Shown piece after piece: positions 43,736 through 51,772 of a DNA stretch of 64,000 nt. Location of the stretch: the NCBI GenBank assembly GCA_963761705.1, contig CAVXHK010000001.1, forward strand, positions 310,001 to 374,000, in the 5' to 3' direction. How positions within the stretch are numbered: position 1 is the first letter of the stretch; each line of letters opens with the position of its first letter. The notes under the pieces were generated by a model. It had not been told where the DNA came from. It worked only from the letters and a program-made list of their open reading frames with translations, and searched no databases. A program made the translations under genes and the position numbers. This stretch comes from CAVVKW01 sp963761705. GTDB taxonomy: Bacteria; Verrucomicrobiota; Verrucomicrobiia; Chthoniobacterales; JAATET01.

Positions 43736-43959
43736 TACGACTCGAGGCGGCGGCCACCGAGCATCGCGGCCTCGAAGGAGTGTCCGTCTTGTTCGCTGAG
43801 GAGTCCGTGAGTCTGAAGAAGAAGCGCCTGGCGGTTTTTCTGGTCGGCCTCGCTGAGGCCGTGGACGTAGCGGGCCACCTCGACGAGTTTGGGCGTCGGC
43901 AGACTTTGGAGATCTTTCAGGATGGATTCGATCACGTTCACAGAATTTGATTGTAGCAT
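43735..43959 (-). CDS. Small antitoxin-like protein paired with PIN toxin
   Basis: A 74-residue helical protein from ATG 43959: VIESILKDLQSLPTPKLVEVARYVHGL, then QKNRQALLLQTHGLLSEQDG. Such DUF2281-like or SMR-like short helical proteins with a K-L-x-E-V-x-x-Y/F-V segment often sit directly upstream of PIN toxins. Overlap with the toxin is one base (TAATG). The frame extension to 44109 is repeat translation. Confidence 0.75.
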   Translation of the reverse strand: MLQSNSVNVIESILKDLQSLPTPKLVEVARYVHGLSEADQKNRQALLLQTHGLLSEQDGHSFEAAMLGGRRLES

Positions 43960-44049
43960 TGGCAGCAGCAAAGGCGAGTGGCGAGTTGCTGTTGGGCGCG
44001 TTGGTGCAGTTGGGCGCGTTGGATTTACCCCGCACCCCGTGACCCGTAA

Positions 44050-44300
44050 CTCCTCGCCATTCCCTCCGCGTCTCCGCGTCTCTGCGCCTCTGCGGGATAA
44101 ATGTATCAATCCAGGGACTCGCGCAGAGGCGCAGAGGCGCAGAGGCGCAGAGACTGATACAAATGCGGATGAGGAAGAGCTGGAAAAAAGAACGGATGAA
44201 AACCAAGGAAGCTAAATCTTAGAAAGAATTCCCTCCGCGCCTCAGCGCCTCTGCGGGATAAATGTATCAATACAGGGACTCGCGCGGAGGCGCAGAGGCG
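44050..44300. repeat. R1 hairpin-repeat block
   Basis: Two R1 hairpins, the first with a triplicated GGCGCAGA arm. It lies between the minus-strand toxin-antitoxin pair and the right copy of the 250-bp direct repeat. Confidence 0.86.
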
Positions 44301-44304
44301 CGGG

Positions 44305-44554
44305 GGATAAAAATGGTGATGGGTTTCACGCAAAGAGCGCTAAACCTACAGGTCAGCTAATTCCAATAACTAGTAACTGTATCTCAGCCCTCCGCGCCTC
44401 TGCGCCTCTGCGGGAAAAAAGTATCAATCCAGGGACTCGCGCAGAGGCGCGGAGATGGGAGGTCGGAAGTCGAGTGTCAGTGTCGGTGTTTCCAATAACC
44501 ATCAACTATCAACCAATAGCCAGTGGCTGGTGACGCGTTGGATTTGCTCCGCTA
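44305..44554. repeat. 250-bp direct repeat, right copy
   Basis: Counterpart of 43023-43272. It ends TTGGATTTGCTCCGCTA at 44554, three bases before the epimerase fragment begins, so the repeat end coincides with the breakpoint of that gene. Confidence 0.88.
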
Positions 44555-44557
44555 AGG

Positions 44558-44719
44558 GGCCTCGGCGCTGGAGTCCATCCCGACCGGGTTAAGAAGCTGA
44601 TGGTCTCGAATAACATCTCTGGGCAGTTGCTGGTTGAGGATGGCTACCGGCTTGAGTTTACGCTGGAGGACGCGCTCCGGGATTGGTCGAAGGATCATGA
44701 GCAGCGGGAGCTAAGGTGA
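44558..44719 (+). pseudogene. C-terminal fragment of an NAD-dependent epimerase gene
   Basis: Fifty-three codons reading GLGAGVHPDRVKKLMVSNNI and ending RDWSKDHEQRELR-stop. This matches the C-terminus of the epimerase at 30222-31298 (GLGGGFHPDRVKKLMVSNNI ... ALRDWW) with substitutions consistent with an older paralogue. Everything upstream of this point is lost and replaced by the 250-bp repeat. The fragment sits in front of a glycoside hydrolase gene, as the intact epimerase does at 31830. The remaining gap to 44954 shows no gene. Confidence 0.9.
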
Positions 44720-44954
44720 TGGGCTAACCACTAAAAACACTGAGGGCTCCAGCGACAGCCGTAGGCTTCCCGCCTGCGGCTTTTTCCTGGCTTGATGACG
44801 TGATTGCGGAATCGGCACTGGCGGCAAATTGCGGGTGAAGTTCGATCCCGCAGAAGACGAACGAGTTCAGGTTTCTGAGTTCTGAGATTTTCGGTTCTCG
44901 CCCTCGACGCTCGGCCCTCGACCCAGCGTGCATGGGTAGGTAATTCTCAACGAA

Positions 44955-47042
44955 TTGAAAACTGTCGGGGGACGATCGAGCGGTGGATTGGCGCGGGGCG
45001 TGACCGTGCTGGTGGGTCTCACCCTCACGGTGGGATTCGGCGTTTCGGTGTTCCTGTCGAACGACTCGACCCTCGACTCTCCGCACTCGACGTCGGATCT
45101 CCGCCCACTCACGTCTGGCTGGGGGCTTGACGCCATCGTCGCTCGGCATCTTCGACCGGAGCAGCGGCCGACATTTTTGCAACTGCTCGAGGAGACGCCG
45201 GTGCGCTATCTGCGCGAACGCAATCACGGGGATTCGCGGGATCCAGAAATCTGGCGATCGGGGGAGTTCGGGGTTTACGCAGATCTGCGGAAGAGGGGGT
45301 TTGAAACCGTGGCGTTCGCGACGTTGCCTGGGCGTCCGACGGCTCAGAAACCCGGCAATCAGCTGCGGGAGGATCTGCTCACCGTCTACGCGGCGGCGCG
45401 GGAACTGGGGCGGCAAACGGGTGGACTGGTTGCGGCCTGGGAACTGCCCAACGAACCGGACGTGCATTACGTCAAAGACCTGCCAGATCGATTCGCGGCG
45501 TATTCGAAGGCGGTCTACCTGGGACTGCGGGACGGAACGGCGGGACGCTCGGATCGACAACCCGCCGTGCTGATGGGGGCGCTCGGGAATTTTCCGGGGC
45601 CGTGGCTCGTGCGCGCGGCGGCGAACGGGTTGTTCGATTACACGGATGGGCTGAACGTTCACTTTTACGGCCACGGACGGGATTTGCGTGGCGCGATCCG
45701 GGCGCACCGGGGTTTCGCGGACTCCTGGACTCCGGATCGGACTCTGCCGGTCTGGATCACCGAGTGTGGGATCAACGCGGTGCCCTTCGACGACGTCGAG
45801 GAAGAGCGCGGGCGGGAGATTCAGCGGGCGTTCACGGTGGAGACGGCCCGGACCGCTCTCGACGAGGAGGTGGCGGTTTTCATGCCCTTCGTGATGAACT
45901 GGCGGACCAATCCGTTCTGGTCGCTGATCGGGGACTCGGGCGAGCCGTATCCGGCGTGGACGGATTACGCGGAGTTCACCCGCGAGCACCGGCTACCGAA
46001 GAAAGCAGCGGTGGCCCGGCCAGCGACACCGAATCGGATCGTCGTCCAGTGGCTGCCCGACAATTTCACCTGCATTCCGCACAAGGTGAGCGGGACGTAT
46101 TGGTTTCGCGGTCCCGCCGATGATCCCAAGCCGATCCGGGGAAGCTGGTGGGTGTACAATTTTTCTGCCAGACCGGTCTTTGGAAACTTGGAATTAGAAG
46201 GAGCGGATGACGGATTGCGGATGGTGAGGGTCGCGGACTCCGTGCTGCGGGTGGGCGCGTTTTCGCGCGTCGAGGTTCCCATGGACGCGCGGGTCGCGTC
46301 GGAGGGCTACGTGCGGGGGCGGGTCACAGCGCGCTTCGTTCCGGTGGTGCCAGGGGCGGGTTTGCGGGAATCCAAGGCCGTTGTGGGATTCGAGACCGTG
46401 CCGAGTCGGACGTTGCTCGGGGAGGTATCGGGACTGACGGGGAGCCGTCCGGATCCGGATGGATTTGAGTGGATCTGGGCACCCGAGCCGCCGGAAGACC
46501 TGTTCGCGGCGGGACGGTGGCTGGTGATGAATGGGGTGACGGTGGTGGGCGAGGAGGCGCGGGTCGGCTCATTGAGCCGAACGTCGGATTTCATCGTTGC
46601 CGGGGAGTCGAGCGACCCGCGGTTGCCGCCAATGGCGGTTACGCGAGTGGACGGATTGCCACCTCGAAACGATGGCTTCCTGAGGTTGCGGTATCTCGGG
46701 GTGGATCCGCCACCGGGGGGGATTCGGGTGGATCTGGTCGACGAGGACGGGCAGCGATTCAGCGTGGCGGAGGGTCTGGGCCGCAATCCCGATCGCTCGA
46801 ACCCGCGGATGGTGACGCTGGCCTACGCGGATTTTCACCCCTACGCGTTCGGTCGTCTGACCGATCGACCGATTTTCCAGCCCGAGGCCATTCGCGAAAT
46901 TCAGCTGCGGTTTTATCCGGTGCAAAGTCCGGCGGTCTTCCGCGTCCGCGTGGATGTCGCCGGGCCGGTGATCGTTCGAGGGCTCCGGGGCGAGCCGAGT
47001 GGGGAAGGCGGAGATGGCGCGGGAGCGTCTCACCGAAAATGA
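44955..47042 (+). CDS. Membrane-anchored glycoside hydrolase, clan GH-A type
   Basis: A 695-residue protein. TTG 44955 is the best start, giving a positively charged N-terminus and a signal anchor (GVTVLVGLTLTVGFGVSVFL). The TIM-barrel shows acid/base Glu167 in AAWELPNEPDVH and nucleophile Glu270 in VWITECGIN. The C-terminal 300 residues contain beta-rich domains (VYNFSARPVFGNLELEG; MVTLAYADFHPYAFG) that may bind carbohydrate. Residues about 37-54 (NDSTLDSPHSTSDLRPLTS) derive from a CTCGACTCT-type DNA repeat. Likely role is trimming or remodelling of the polysaccharide outside the inner membrane. Confidence 0.85.
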   Translation: MKTVGGRSSGGLARGVTVLVGLTLTVGFGVSVFLSNDSTLDSPHSTSDLRPLTSGWGLDAIVARHLRPEQRPTFLQLLEETPVRYLRERNHGDSRDPEIWRSGEFGVYADLRKRGFETVAFATLPGRPTAQKPGNQLREDLLTVYAAARELGRQTGGLVAAWELPNEPDVHYVKDLPDRFAAYSKAVYLGLRDGTAGRSDRQPAVLMGALGNFPGPWLVRAAANGLFDYTDGLNVHFYGHGRDLRGAIRAHRGFADSWTPDRTLPVWITECGINAVPFDDVEEERGREIQRAFTVETARTALDEEVAVFMPFVMNWRTNPFWSLIGDSGEPYPAWTDYAEFTREHRLPKKAAVARPATPNRIVVQWLPDNFTCIPHKVSGTYWFRGPADDPKPIRGSWWVYNFSARPVFGNLELEGADDGLRMVRVADSVLRVGAFSRVEVPMDARVASEGYVRGRVTARFVPVVPGAGLRESKAVVGFETVPSRTLLGEVSGLTGSRPDPDGFEWIWAPEPPEDLFAAGRWLVMNGVTVVGEEARVGSLSRTSDFIVAGESSDPRLPPMAVTRVDGLPPRNDGFLRLRYLGVDPPPGGIRVDLVDEDGQRFSVAEGLGRNPDRSNPRMVTLAYADFHPYAFGRLTDRPIFQPEAIREIQLRFYPVQSPAVFRVRVDVAGPVIVRGLRGEPSGEGGDGAGASHRK

Positions 47043-47155
47043 GGGTTGAACAGAAGGTCACAAAGGAAACGAAGAATACGTTTGGGAGCAGGCTCAGCGC
47101 GCGCAGAAGCGGCGGGGGAACGTTTGAAAGTCGGAGGGTCGAAACGTCGGGCTGG

Positions 47156-47284
47156 AATCGCTGGGGCGATCGATGGCTGGTCCCGTGCCGCGGAGGGTCG
47201 GCTGGGTGATACGGTCGGGCCTCTTTGACGGCGTGGCGGCGGCGGGCTGGAAGCCCGCGCTCCCCGGCAATCGCACCAGTGGTC
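47156..47284. repeat. Two AATCGC hairpin copies (R4)
   Basis: AATCGCTGGGGCGATC at 47156-47171 and a partial AATCGCACCAGTGGTC at 47269-47284 bracket GGCTGGAAGCCCGCGCTCCCC, a phrase also present at 54961-54980. The region 47043-47286 between convergent genes shows no coding sequence; it may contain the terminators, but no clear hairpin plus T-tract is seen. Confidence 0.75.
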
Positions 47285-47286
47285 TT

Positions 47287-47979
47287 TCAATACGCCGTCT
47301 TCGGCGGTCGGATCACCTGCCAGGCCGTCTTGAAGATGATGACGGCATCGAGGAGGGGGGACCAGCGCTCGATGTATTCGATGTCGCACTGGACGCGCCG
47401 GGTGACGTCTTCATTCGATTTGGCTTCTCCGCGGAAGCCGCGCACCTGGGCGAGGCCGGTGAGGCCGGGCTTGACGAGAGACCGGACGTGGTAGGAACGG
47501 AAGACGGCGGCGAATTGCTCGTCGTGCTTGAGCATGTGGGGACGGGGTCCGACGAGACTCATCTCGCCCCGGAGAACGTTCAGAAACTGCGGGAATTCGT
47601 CGATGCTGGTGCGACGAAGGAACTTGCCACCCCGGAAGATTCGGGTGTCCTGAGCGGTGGCCTGGCGAGCGGGGTCGTCGTTACTAAGCGTCATGGTCCG
47701 AAATTTCAGAATCTCGAATGGCTGGTTACGAATGCCGGTGCGGAGCTGTCGGAAGAGGAGCGGACCGGGGGAGTGTCGGCGGTGGACGAGCGAGACGAAG
47801 GCGGCCAAGACCGGGAGAACGAACAGAACGACGGGAAGTGAGATGGCGACGTCGAACAATCGCTTGCTGAGCCGACTGATCGGGTCCTCGAGGGGTTCCT
47901 CGCGGAGGCCGACGAAGTCGTAGCCGAACTGGTGAAAGTAGCGAAGGGAATGTTGGAAGATCTCGGCGAGCGAATTCAC
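47287..47979 (-). CDS. Sugar-phosphate transferase, catalytic half of a split gene
   Basis: A 230-residue C-terminal half of a polyprenyl-phosphate sugar-1-phosphate transferase (PF02397). It has the membrane re-entrant segment RLFDVAISLPVVLFVLPVLAAF, then SPGPLLFRQLRTGIRNQPFEILKFRTM, FLRRTSIDEFPQFLNVLRGEMSLVGPRPH and KPGLTGLAQVRGF, all expected catalytic blocks. It would load the first sugar onto undecaprenyl phosphate. The upstream half is in another frame (47976-48773). GTG 47979 overlaps that half's TGA in a GTGA junction, so separate translation is possible. The catalytic half alone has the composition of minimal PglC-like enzymes. Confidence 0.85.
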   Translation of the reverse strand: MNSLAEIFQHSLRYFHQFGYDFVGLREEPLEDPISRLSKRLFDVAISLPVVLFVLPVLAAFVSLVHRRHSPGPLLFRQLRTGIRNQPFEILKFRTMTLSNDDPARQATAQDTRIFRGGKFLRRTSIDEFPQFLNVLRGEMSLVGPRPHMLKHDEQFAAVFRSYHVRSLVKPGLTGLAQVRGFRGEAKSNEDVTRRVQCDIEYIERWSPLLDAVIIFKTAWQVIRPPKTAY

Positions 47980-48773
47980 CGCCGAAAGCCGGGCTCGGCC
48001 CGCTCGCAGGCTTCGATGATGGCGGTGAGTTCACGCCGGTCTTCGGGGATCTCGAGGAGAAGGACGGAGTGCACCTCGTGGGTGCGAAGGATCGACGTGA
48101 GGTCGGCTGGTTTGCCCAGGACGGGGACGCGGTAGCTCGTTTTTCGCTCGGCTTCGGTCACGAGGCCGACGACTTCGATCCCGTAGTCCTGAACGGCGTG
48201 CAGCCACGGGCGGAGGTGGCGGACACGCTCCGGCTCGCCGATGAGAGCGGTCCGCGTGAGGCGGCGGCCCGCGAAGAAGAACTGGCTCAACCACCGGGGA
48301 ACGAAGCGATTGATCACGAAGAACGTGCCGATGAGGATGGGAAGGTAAGTCAGGATGAATAATCGCGAAATGCCGACGTCCTTGGTGACCAGCAGCATGA
48401 AGAGAAGGGCACCAAAAACGTAAGCGCCCTGCCGGACCGCGAGGCGCATCGATTGGACCACGTCCTGAACGAGCAGGTTCGTCGACGTGAGGTCGAGGCC
48501 GAACAGGTGGATGAGGAGTCCGAAGAGCGTGATGAGGGAATAGGAAAGGTATCGCGGTAAGTTCAGCTCCATCCCGAGCACCGCATCGAGCGCGAACAGG
48601 TAGGTCCAGAACGACACGAGGAGCGCGAGCGACTGGACGATGATGTAGGCGTTGAGCAGGCCTTTGGTGCGGGAACGGATCACGGGTCGGGCGGGGAGCT
48701 TCGCGGAGCGGCTGTCGGCTGGGGGTGGGTCAAAATTGCAAGCCCAGGTTGAGGCCCAGCGTGTTGTTGTCAA
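47976..48773 (-). CDS. Sugar-phosphate transferase, N-terminal membrane half of a split gene
   Basis: A 265-residue N-terminal half: four hydrophobic segments (YIIVQSLALLVSFWTYLFAL to FILTYLPILIGTFFVI), then a CoA-binding-like domain (RTALIGEPERVRHLRPWLHA, YGIEVVGLV, VLLLEIPEDR) ending ACERAEPGFRR. In full-length relatives the sequence continues after ACERAG with R-L-x-x-V-N, which is found here in the adjoining frame (RLSAVNSLAEIF). Adding one G after GCCG near 47990 restores a single 490-residue protein. ATG 48773 overlaps the preceding gene; GTG 48683 is an alternative start. Confidence 0.78.
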   Translation of the reverse strand: MTTTRWASTWACNFDPPPADSRSAKLPARPVIRSRTKGLLNAYIIVQSLALLVSFWTYLFALDAVLGMELNLPRYLSYSLITLFGLLIHLFGLDLTSTNLLVQDVVQSMRLAVRQGAYVFGALLFMLLVTKDVGISRLFILTYLPILIGTFFVINRFVPRWLSQFFFAGRRLTRTALIGEPERVRHLRPWLHAVQDYGIEVVGLVTEAERKTSYRVPVLGKPADLTSILRTHEVHSVLLLEIPEDRRELTAIIEACERAEPGFRR

Positions 48774-50307
48774 ACTCCCGGCTCGGGGTGTCCGACGTGC
48801 GCTGGGCGCGTTCGTAGAAGACCGACAGCGAGACTTGCTCCCGCAAAAACGTGTAGCCCAGCGAGGGTCGCGCGGAGACGAAGGTGAGATCGTCCTGGTT
48901 CGAGTTCTGGAACTCTTGGACTTGGTAGCGGAGGGCGAGCGAGAACGCGAAGCGGGTGAGCAGCCGCTGGGTGTAATTGACGCGTACGGAGTTCGTGATC
49001 TGACTCTGGCCGCGGGTGAAGGCGGAATTGCCGACGGTGCGGGCGAGGTCGAGCGTGATCGCGTTGCCGGGTCGGATGAGATACGACGTGCCGACGCTCA
49101 GGGTCGGGGTCACGAGATTTTGATCGCCGCCGGAGTCCTCCTCGAATTGCCGGGCTTGCAGGCCGAAGGATCCGCGGAAGGTGAATTTTTTGAGCGTGTT
49201 GAAATCGATCCCCAGAATGAGGCTTTGGAAGGTCTGCGTGCCGCCGTCGGAGACGAGCGTGGTGCCGAACGAAGGGCCGAGGTTGAGGCGGAGCTTCGGG
49301 CTGAATTGGTAGGCGATCCGGGGTGAGATCGAGACGGTCGTGTAGTCGATGGAGTTGCCGTCGTCCTGGTAGGAAGCGTTCACGACGGCTTCGGCGAACG
49401 TCTTGGCACCGAGCGCGTAGGAGTTTTCCCAGGCGAAGGCGTAGTTGATCCGCTCGCGCCGCCCCTGGGTGTCGGCGGTGGGGTTCGAGTTTCGCGAGTA
49501 GGAGAAGACCGCGGAGGTCGTGAGGCGGGGGAACGCGTATTGGCCGGCGAAATTGAGCGATTCGTTGGTGGTGTTCTGATCGGAATTCTCGGCGAAAAAT
49601 TGAAATTGCGGCGTGTAGCGCAGGACAAAAAACTCCTCGGTCTCGGTGCGAAAATCTCCGATGCCGAGGAGCAGGGTTGGCGAGAACGTGCTGACGATGT
49701 CGGCCTGGCGGTTCGTGTTGCTCTGGAAAATGTTGTCGTCGTACTGCGTCCCGAGGCTGATGGGGATTCGGAGGTGCAGCTCGCCGAAGCGGAGTTTGAG
49801 GCCCTGGACCTGGAAGATCGGGTCCAGGGGATTGCTGAGATCGGGAAGGTAGTAACCGACGTCCGAAGTGACCGGAGACTCCGCCTCGCGGAAGGCTTCC
49901 GTGCCGAACGTGAGCCGGTCGGTCAGACCCGCCCGGGCGGGCGCGGCATCGTCCCGGGGCGGGACGGTCGACTCGACCTCTCGGGGTGCGTCGAAGGGAT
50001 CGGGGCCGGGATCGGTGACGAACCCGTCGGAAAGTGCGGAATCGCTCGGTGCCGCGGACTCGTCGGGAGGCAAGGCCGGGCCGTCGGGATTCTCGGGCCG
50101 TTCAGCGAGGTCTTCTTCCAGGGTGACCGGGGCCGTGTCGGTGGCAGCCGTCGACCAGTCGGGTTCGACGGGCAGCCCCTCGCTCTGGGTGAGTCCGGAG
50201 CGTGCCAGGGGAAAACATCCGATCGCCACAGCGAGGCCCGCAACGAGGGGGCTCGAAGTCAGCCGGCGCGGGATTCGGTCGAGGTAGCACCGGGTCGAGA
50301 ATCTCAC
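48730..50307 (-). CDS. Outer-membrane beta-barrel protein of the polysaccharide locus
   Basis: A 525-residue protein. A signal-like hydrophobic N-terminus (SPLVAGLAVAIGCFPLA) is followed by about 110 residues rich in Pro, Asp, Glu and Ala, then repeated amphipathic beta-strands with aromatic ends: FFVLRYTPQFQFFAE, LNFAGQYAFPRLTTSAVFSY, FAFSLALRYQVQEFQ and a terminal LGLNLGLQF with the C-terminal Phe of outer-membrane barrels. This fits BBP2/porin-like barrels found in exosortase-linked export loci. It may pass polysaccharide through the outer membrane. Its end overlaps the next minus-strand gene by 44 bases. Confidence 0.8.
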   Translation of the reverse strand: MRFSTRCYLDRIPRRLTSSPLVAGLAVAIGCFPLARSGLTQSEGLPVEPDWSTAATDTAPVTLEEDLAERPENPDGPALPPDESAAPSDSALSDGFVTDPGPDPFDAPREVESTVPPRDDAAPARAGLTDRLTFGTEAFREAESPVTSDVGYYLPDLSNPLDPIFQVQGLKLRFGELHLRIPISLGTQYDDNIFQSNTNRQADIVSTFSPTLLLGIGDFRTETEEFFVLRYTPQFQFFAENSDQNTTNESLNFAGQYAFPRLTTSAVFSYSRNSNPTADTQGRRERINYAFAWENSYALGAKTFAEAVVNASYQDDGNSIDYTTVSISPRIAYQFSPKLRLNLGPSFGTTLVSDGGTQTFQSLILGIDFNTLKKFTFRGSFGLQARQFEEDSGGDQNLVTPTLSVGTSYLIRPGNAITLDLARTVGNSAFTRGQSQITNSVRVNYTQRLLTRFAFSLALRYQVQEFQNSNQDDLTFVSARPSLGYTFLREQVSLSVFYERAQRTSDTPSREFDNNTLGLNLGLQF

Positions 50308-50326
50308 GGCGGCGGCGAGCGGCGAA

Positions 50327-51040
50327 TCAGGGTCTGACCTCGCGGCCTTCGTCGAACTTCAAAACCCGTGGTTCGCCGCCGACTTCGTCGTAGAACTTCC
50401 ACTCACCATCCATGAGGCCATCGGTGTAAATGCCGTCGGATTCGAGGGTGCCATCCTCGAAGAACGACGTCCAGCGGCCCGACAGAGATCCGTCCGCGTA
50501 GGCACCACTGGACGCCAGCTTGCCGTTCTCGTGGTAGTAGCTCCAGCTCCCGGCTTCGAGACCGTCCACGTAGGTGCCTTCGCTCTCTTTGGTGCCGTCT
50601 TCGTAGTAGGTGACGTAGGGGCCGTGCTCGACGCCGTCTTTGAGAGCACCCACCTCTTCTTTCGCTCCGTCGTCGTAGACCGCGAAGACGGGGCCGGAGT
50701 AGCCGGTCTGCGTGCCGACGATGAGGAAGCGGTCATTCTCCTCGTCGTAATCAAGCGAATACATGTCGATCGGCTCTCGATCGGCTTCGTCAACGATTGG
50801 TGTTTTGTCGGCTTCGTCGACGGGTGACTGAACGGCGGCGGCCGCGGCGGCCGGAGTCGACGAGGGAATCGGAGTCCCGCTGGGCACCGGGGCGACCGTC
50901 GCGGAGGGCGTGGGAGGCGCGGGTGCCGCCGCTGGCTCCGACGCGTCTTCGCAAGCGACGGTCAGGAACGAGAGCGCGAGCGCCGCCAGGGTCGAGATTC
51001 GGAAAAAGCGGGATTGGTTCGGGACGCGATGAATTTCCAC
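50327..51040 (-). CDS. MORN-repeat lipoprotein
   Basis: A 237-residue protein with a lipoprotein signal (STLAALALSFLTVACED, lipobox TVAC), a Pro/Ala/Ser-rich linker, and at least four MORN-type repeats of about 23 residues: YYEDGTKESEGTYVDG, YYHENGKLASSGAYADG, FFEDGTLESDGIYTDG and the following partial unit. These resemble YwqK-type antitoxin-like repeats, but the signal indicates a surface or periplasmic location. The function is unknown. It lies upstream of the barrel gene in the same direction with a 19-base gap. Confidence 0.82.
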   Translation of the reverse strand: MEIHRVPNQSRFFRISTLAALALSFLTVACEDASEPAAAPAPPTPSATVAPVPSGTPIPSSTPAAAAAAVQSPVDEADKTPIVDEADREPIDMYSLDYDEENDRFLIVGTQTGYSGPVFAVYDDGAKEEVGALKDGVEHGPYVTYYEDGTKESEGTYVDGLEAGSWSYYHENGKLASSGAYADGSLSGRWTSFFEDGTLESDGIYTDGLMDGEWKFYDEVGGEPRVLKFDEGREVRP

Positions 51041-51225
51041 AGCCCGTTGCCAATAAGGGGTGGCGGGTAGAAGGTCAATTGTATTGGGTGGCGCTGTATT
51101 GGGTGGCGCGAGGGGCGCGCCGGTCGGGGGTCAGAGGGTCGGGAGGTCCGAAGGTCTGGAGTTGGCGCTGCGCGCCTGGCCAGCCAGAGACGGCACCGGG
51201 GTGGTGCCGCTCCCACCCCGCTCAA

Positions 51226-51241
51226 AATCGCACCAGCGATT
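51226..51241. repeat. AATCGC hairpin (R4)
   Basis: AATCGCACCAGCGATT, a 6-bp stem with an ACCA loop, is followed by CTGACATGACCTT and degenerate GACCTTTC units before the DUF2934 gene. It is the same composite (hairpin then GACCTT units) as at 2262 and 3677. Confidence 0.85.
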
Positions 51242-51279
51242 CTGACATGACCTTCGGACCTTTCGACCTTTCGACCGAG

Positions 51280-51693
51280 CTACTTTCCGGCCCGGAGCTG
51301 CCGTTCGGCTTCGATCCAGTCGGTGGCGGAATCGCCCTCCAAGCCGTGCTGCTGGCGGTGCTCGCCGATGTAGTAGGCGCGCAGGCCGATGTCTTCGTTG
51401 GTGACGTGGGCGACGGGGAGTTTCTGCTTCTTCGGAGTCGTGGCCGCTTTTTTGACCGGAGCCGCTGGTTTCTTGGCTGACTCGGCCGGTTTGGCCGCGG
51501 CGGTTTTTTTCGTGGACTTGGCTTTGGCAGCGGACGTTGGGATGGCTTCGACGACGGCCTCTTTCACGGCAGCGATGGCGGCCTTTGCCTCGGAAAGCTT
51601 CTTGGCGGCGGGACTTTTTGTCGGCTTGGCGGCGGGCTTCTTCGGCGCGGGTTTCGCGGACTTGGCTGGCTCGGATTTCTTGGGCTTCGGCAT
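51280..51693 (-). CDS. Lys/Ala-rich DUF2934-type protein
   Basis: A 137-residue protein. The first 85 residues are Lys/Ala/Pro-rich (PKPKKSEPAKSAKPAPKKPA), resembling histone H1-like tails and probably DNA-binding and disordered. The last 50 residues (VTNEDIGLRAYYIGEHRQQH, then DWIEAERQLRAGK) match the short DUF2934 helix pattern R-A-Y-x-I/L-x-E...W-x-x-A-E. A nucleoid-associated role is an inference from composition. It is divergent from the holin-like gene, with about 80 bases between starts. Confidence 0.78.
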   Translation of the reverse strand: MPKPKKSEPAKSAKPAPKKPAAKPTKSPAAKKLSEAKAAIAAVKEAVVEAIPTSAAKAKSTKKTAAAKPAESAKKPAAPVKKAATTPKKQKLPVAHVTNEDIGLRAYYIGEHRQQHGLEGDSATDWIEAERQLRAGK

Positions 51694-51772
51694 GGTGGTG
51701 GAAATAGTTAGATCGGTGAACTGATTGCAAAATAAATTTTCAAAAAGTGCCCGCCCTTCCTACGCTGCGAAC

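Noticed and set aside
48652..49326. Plus-strand frame opposite the outer-membrane barrel gene
   Set aside because: Antisense shadow; the minus-strand product has a signal peptide and C-terminal barrel signature.
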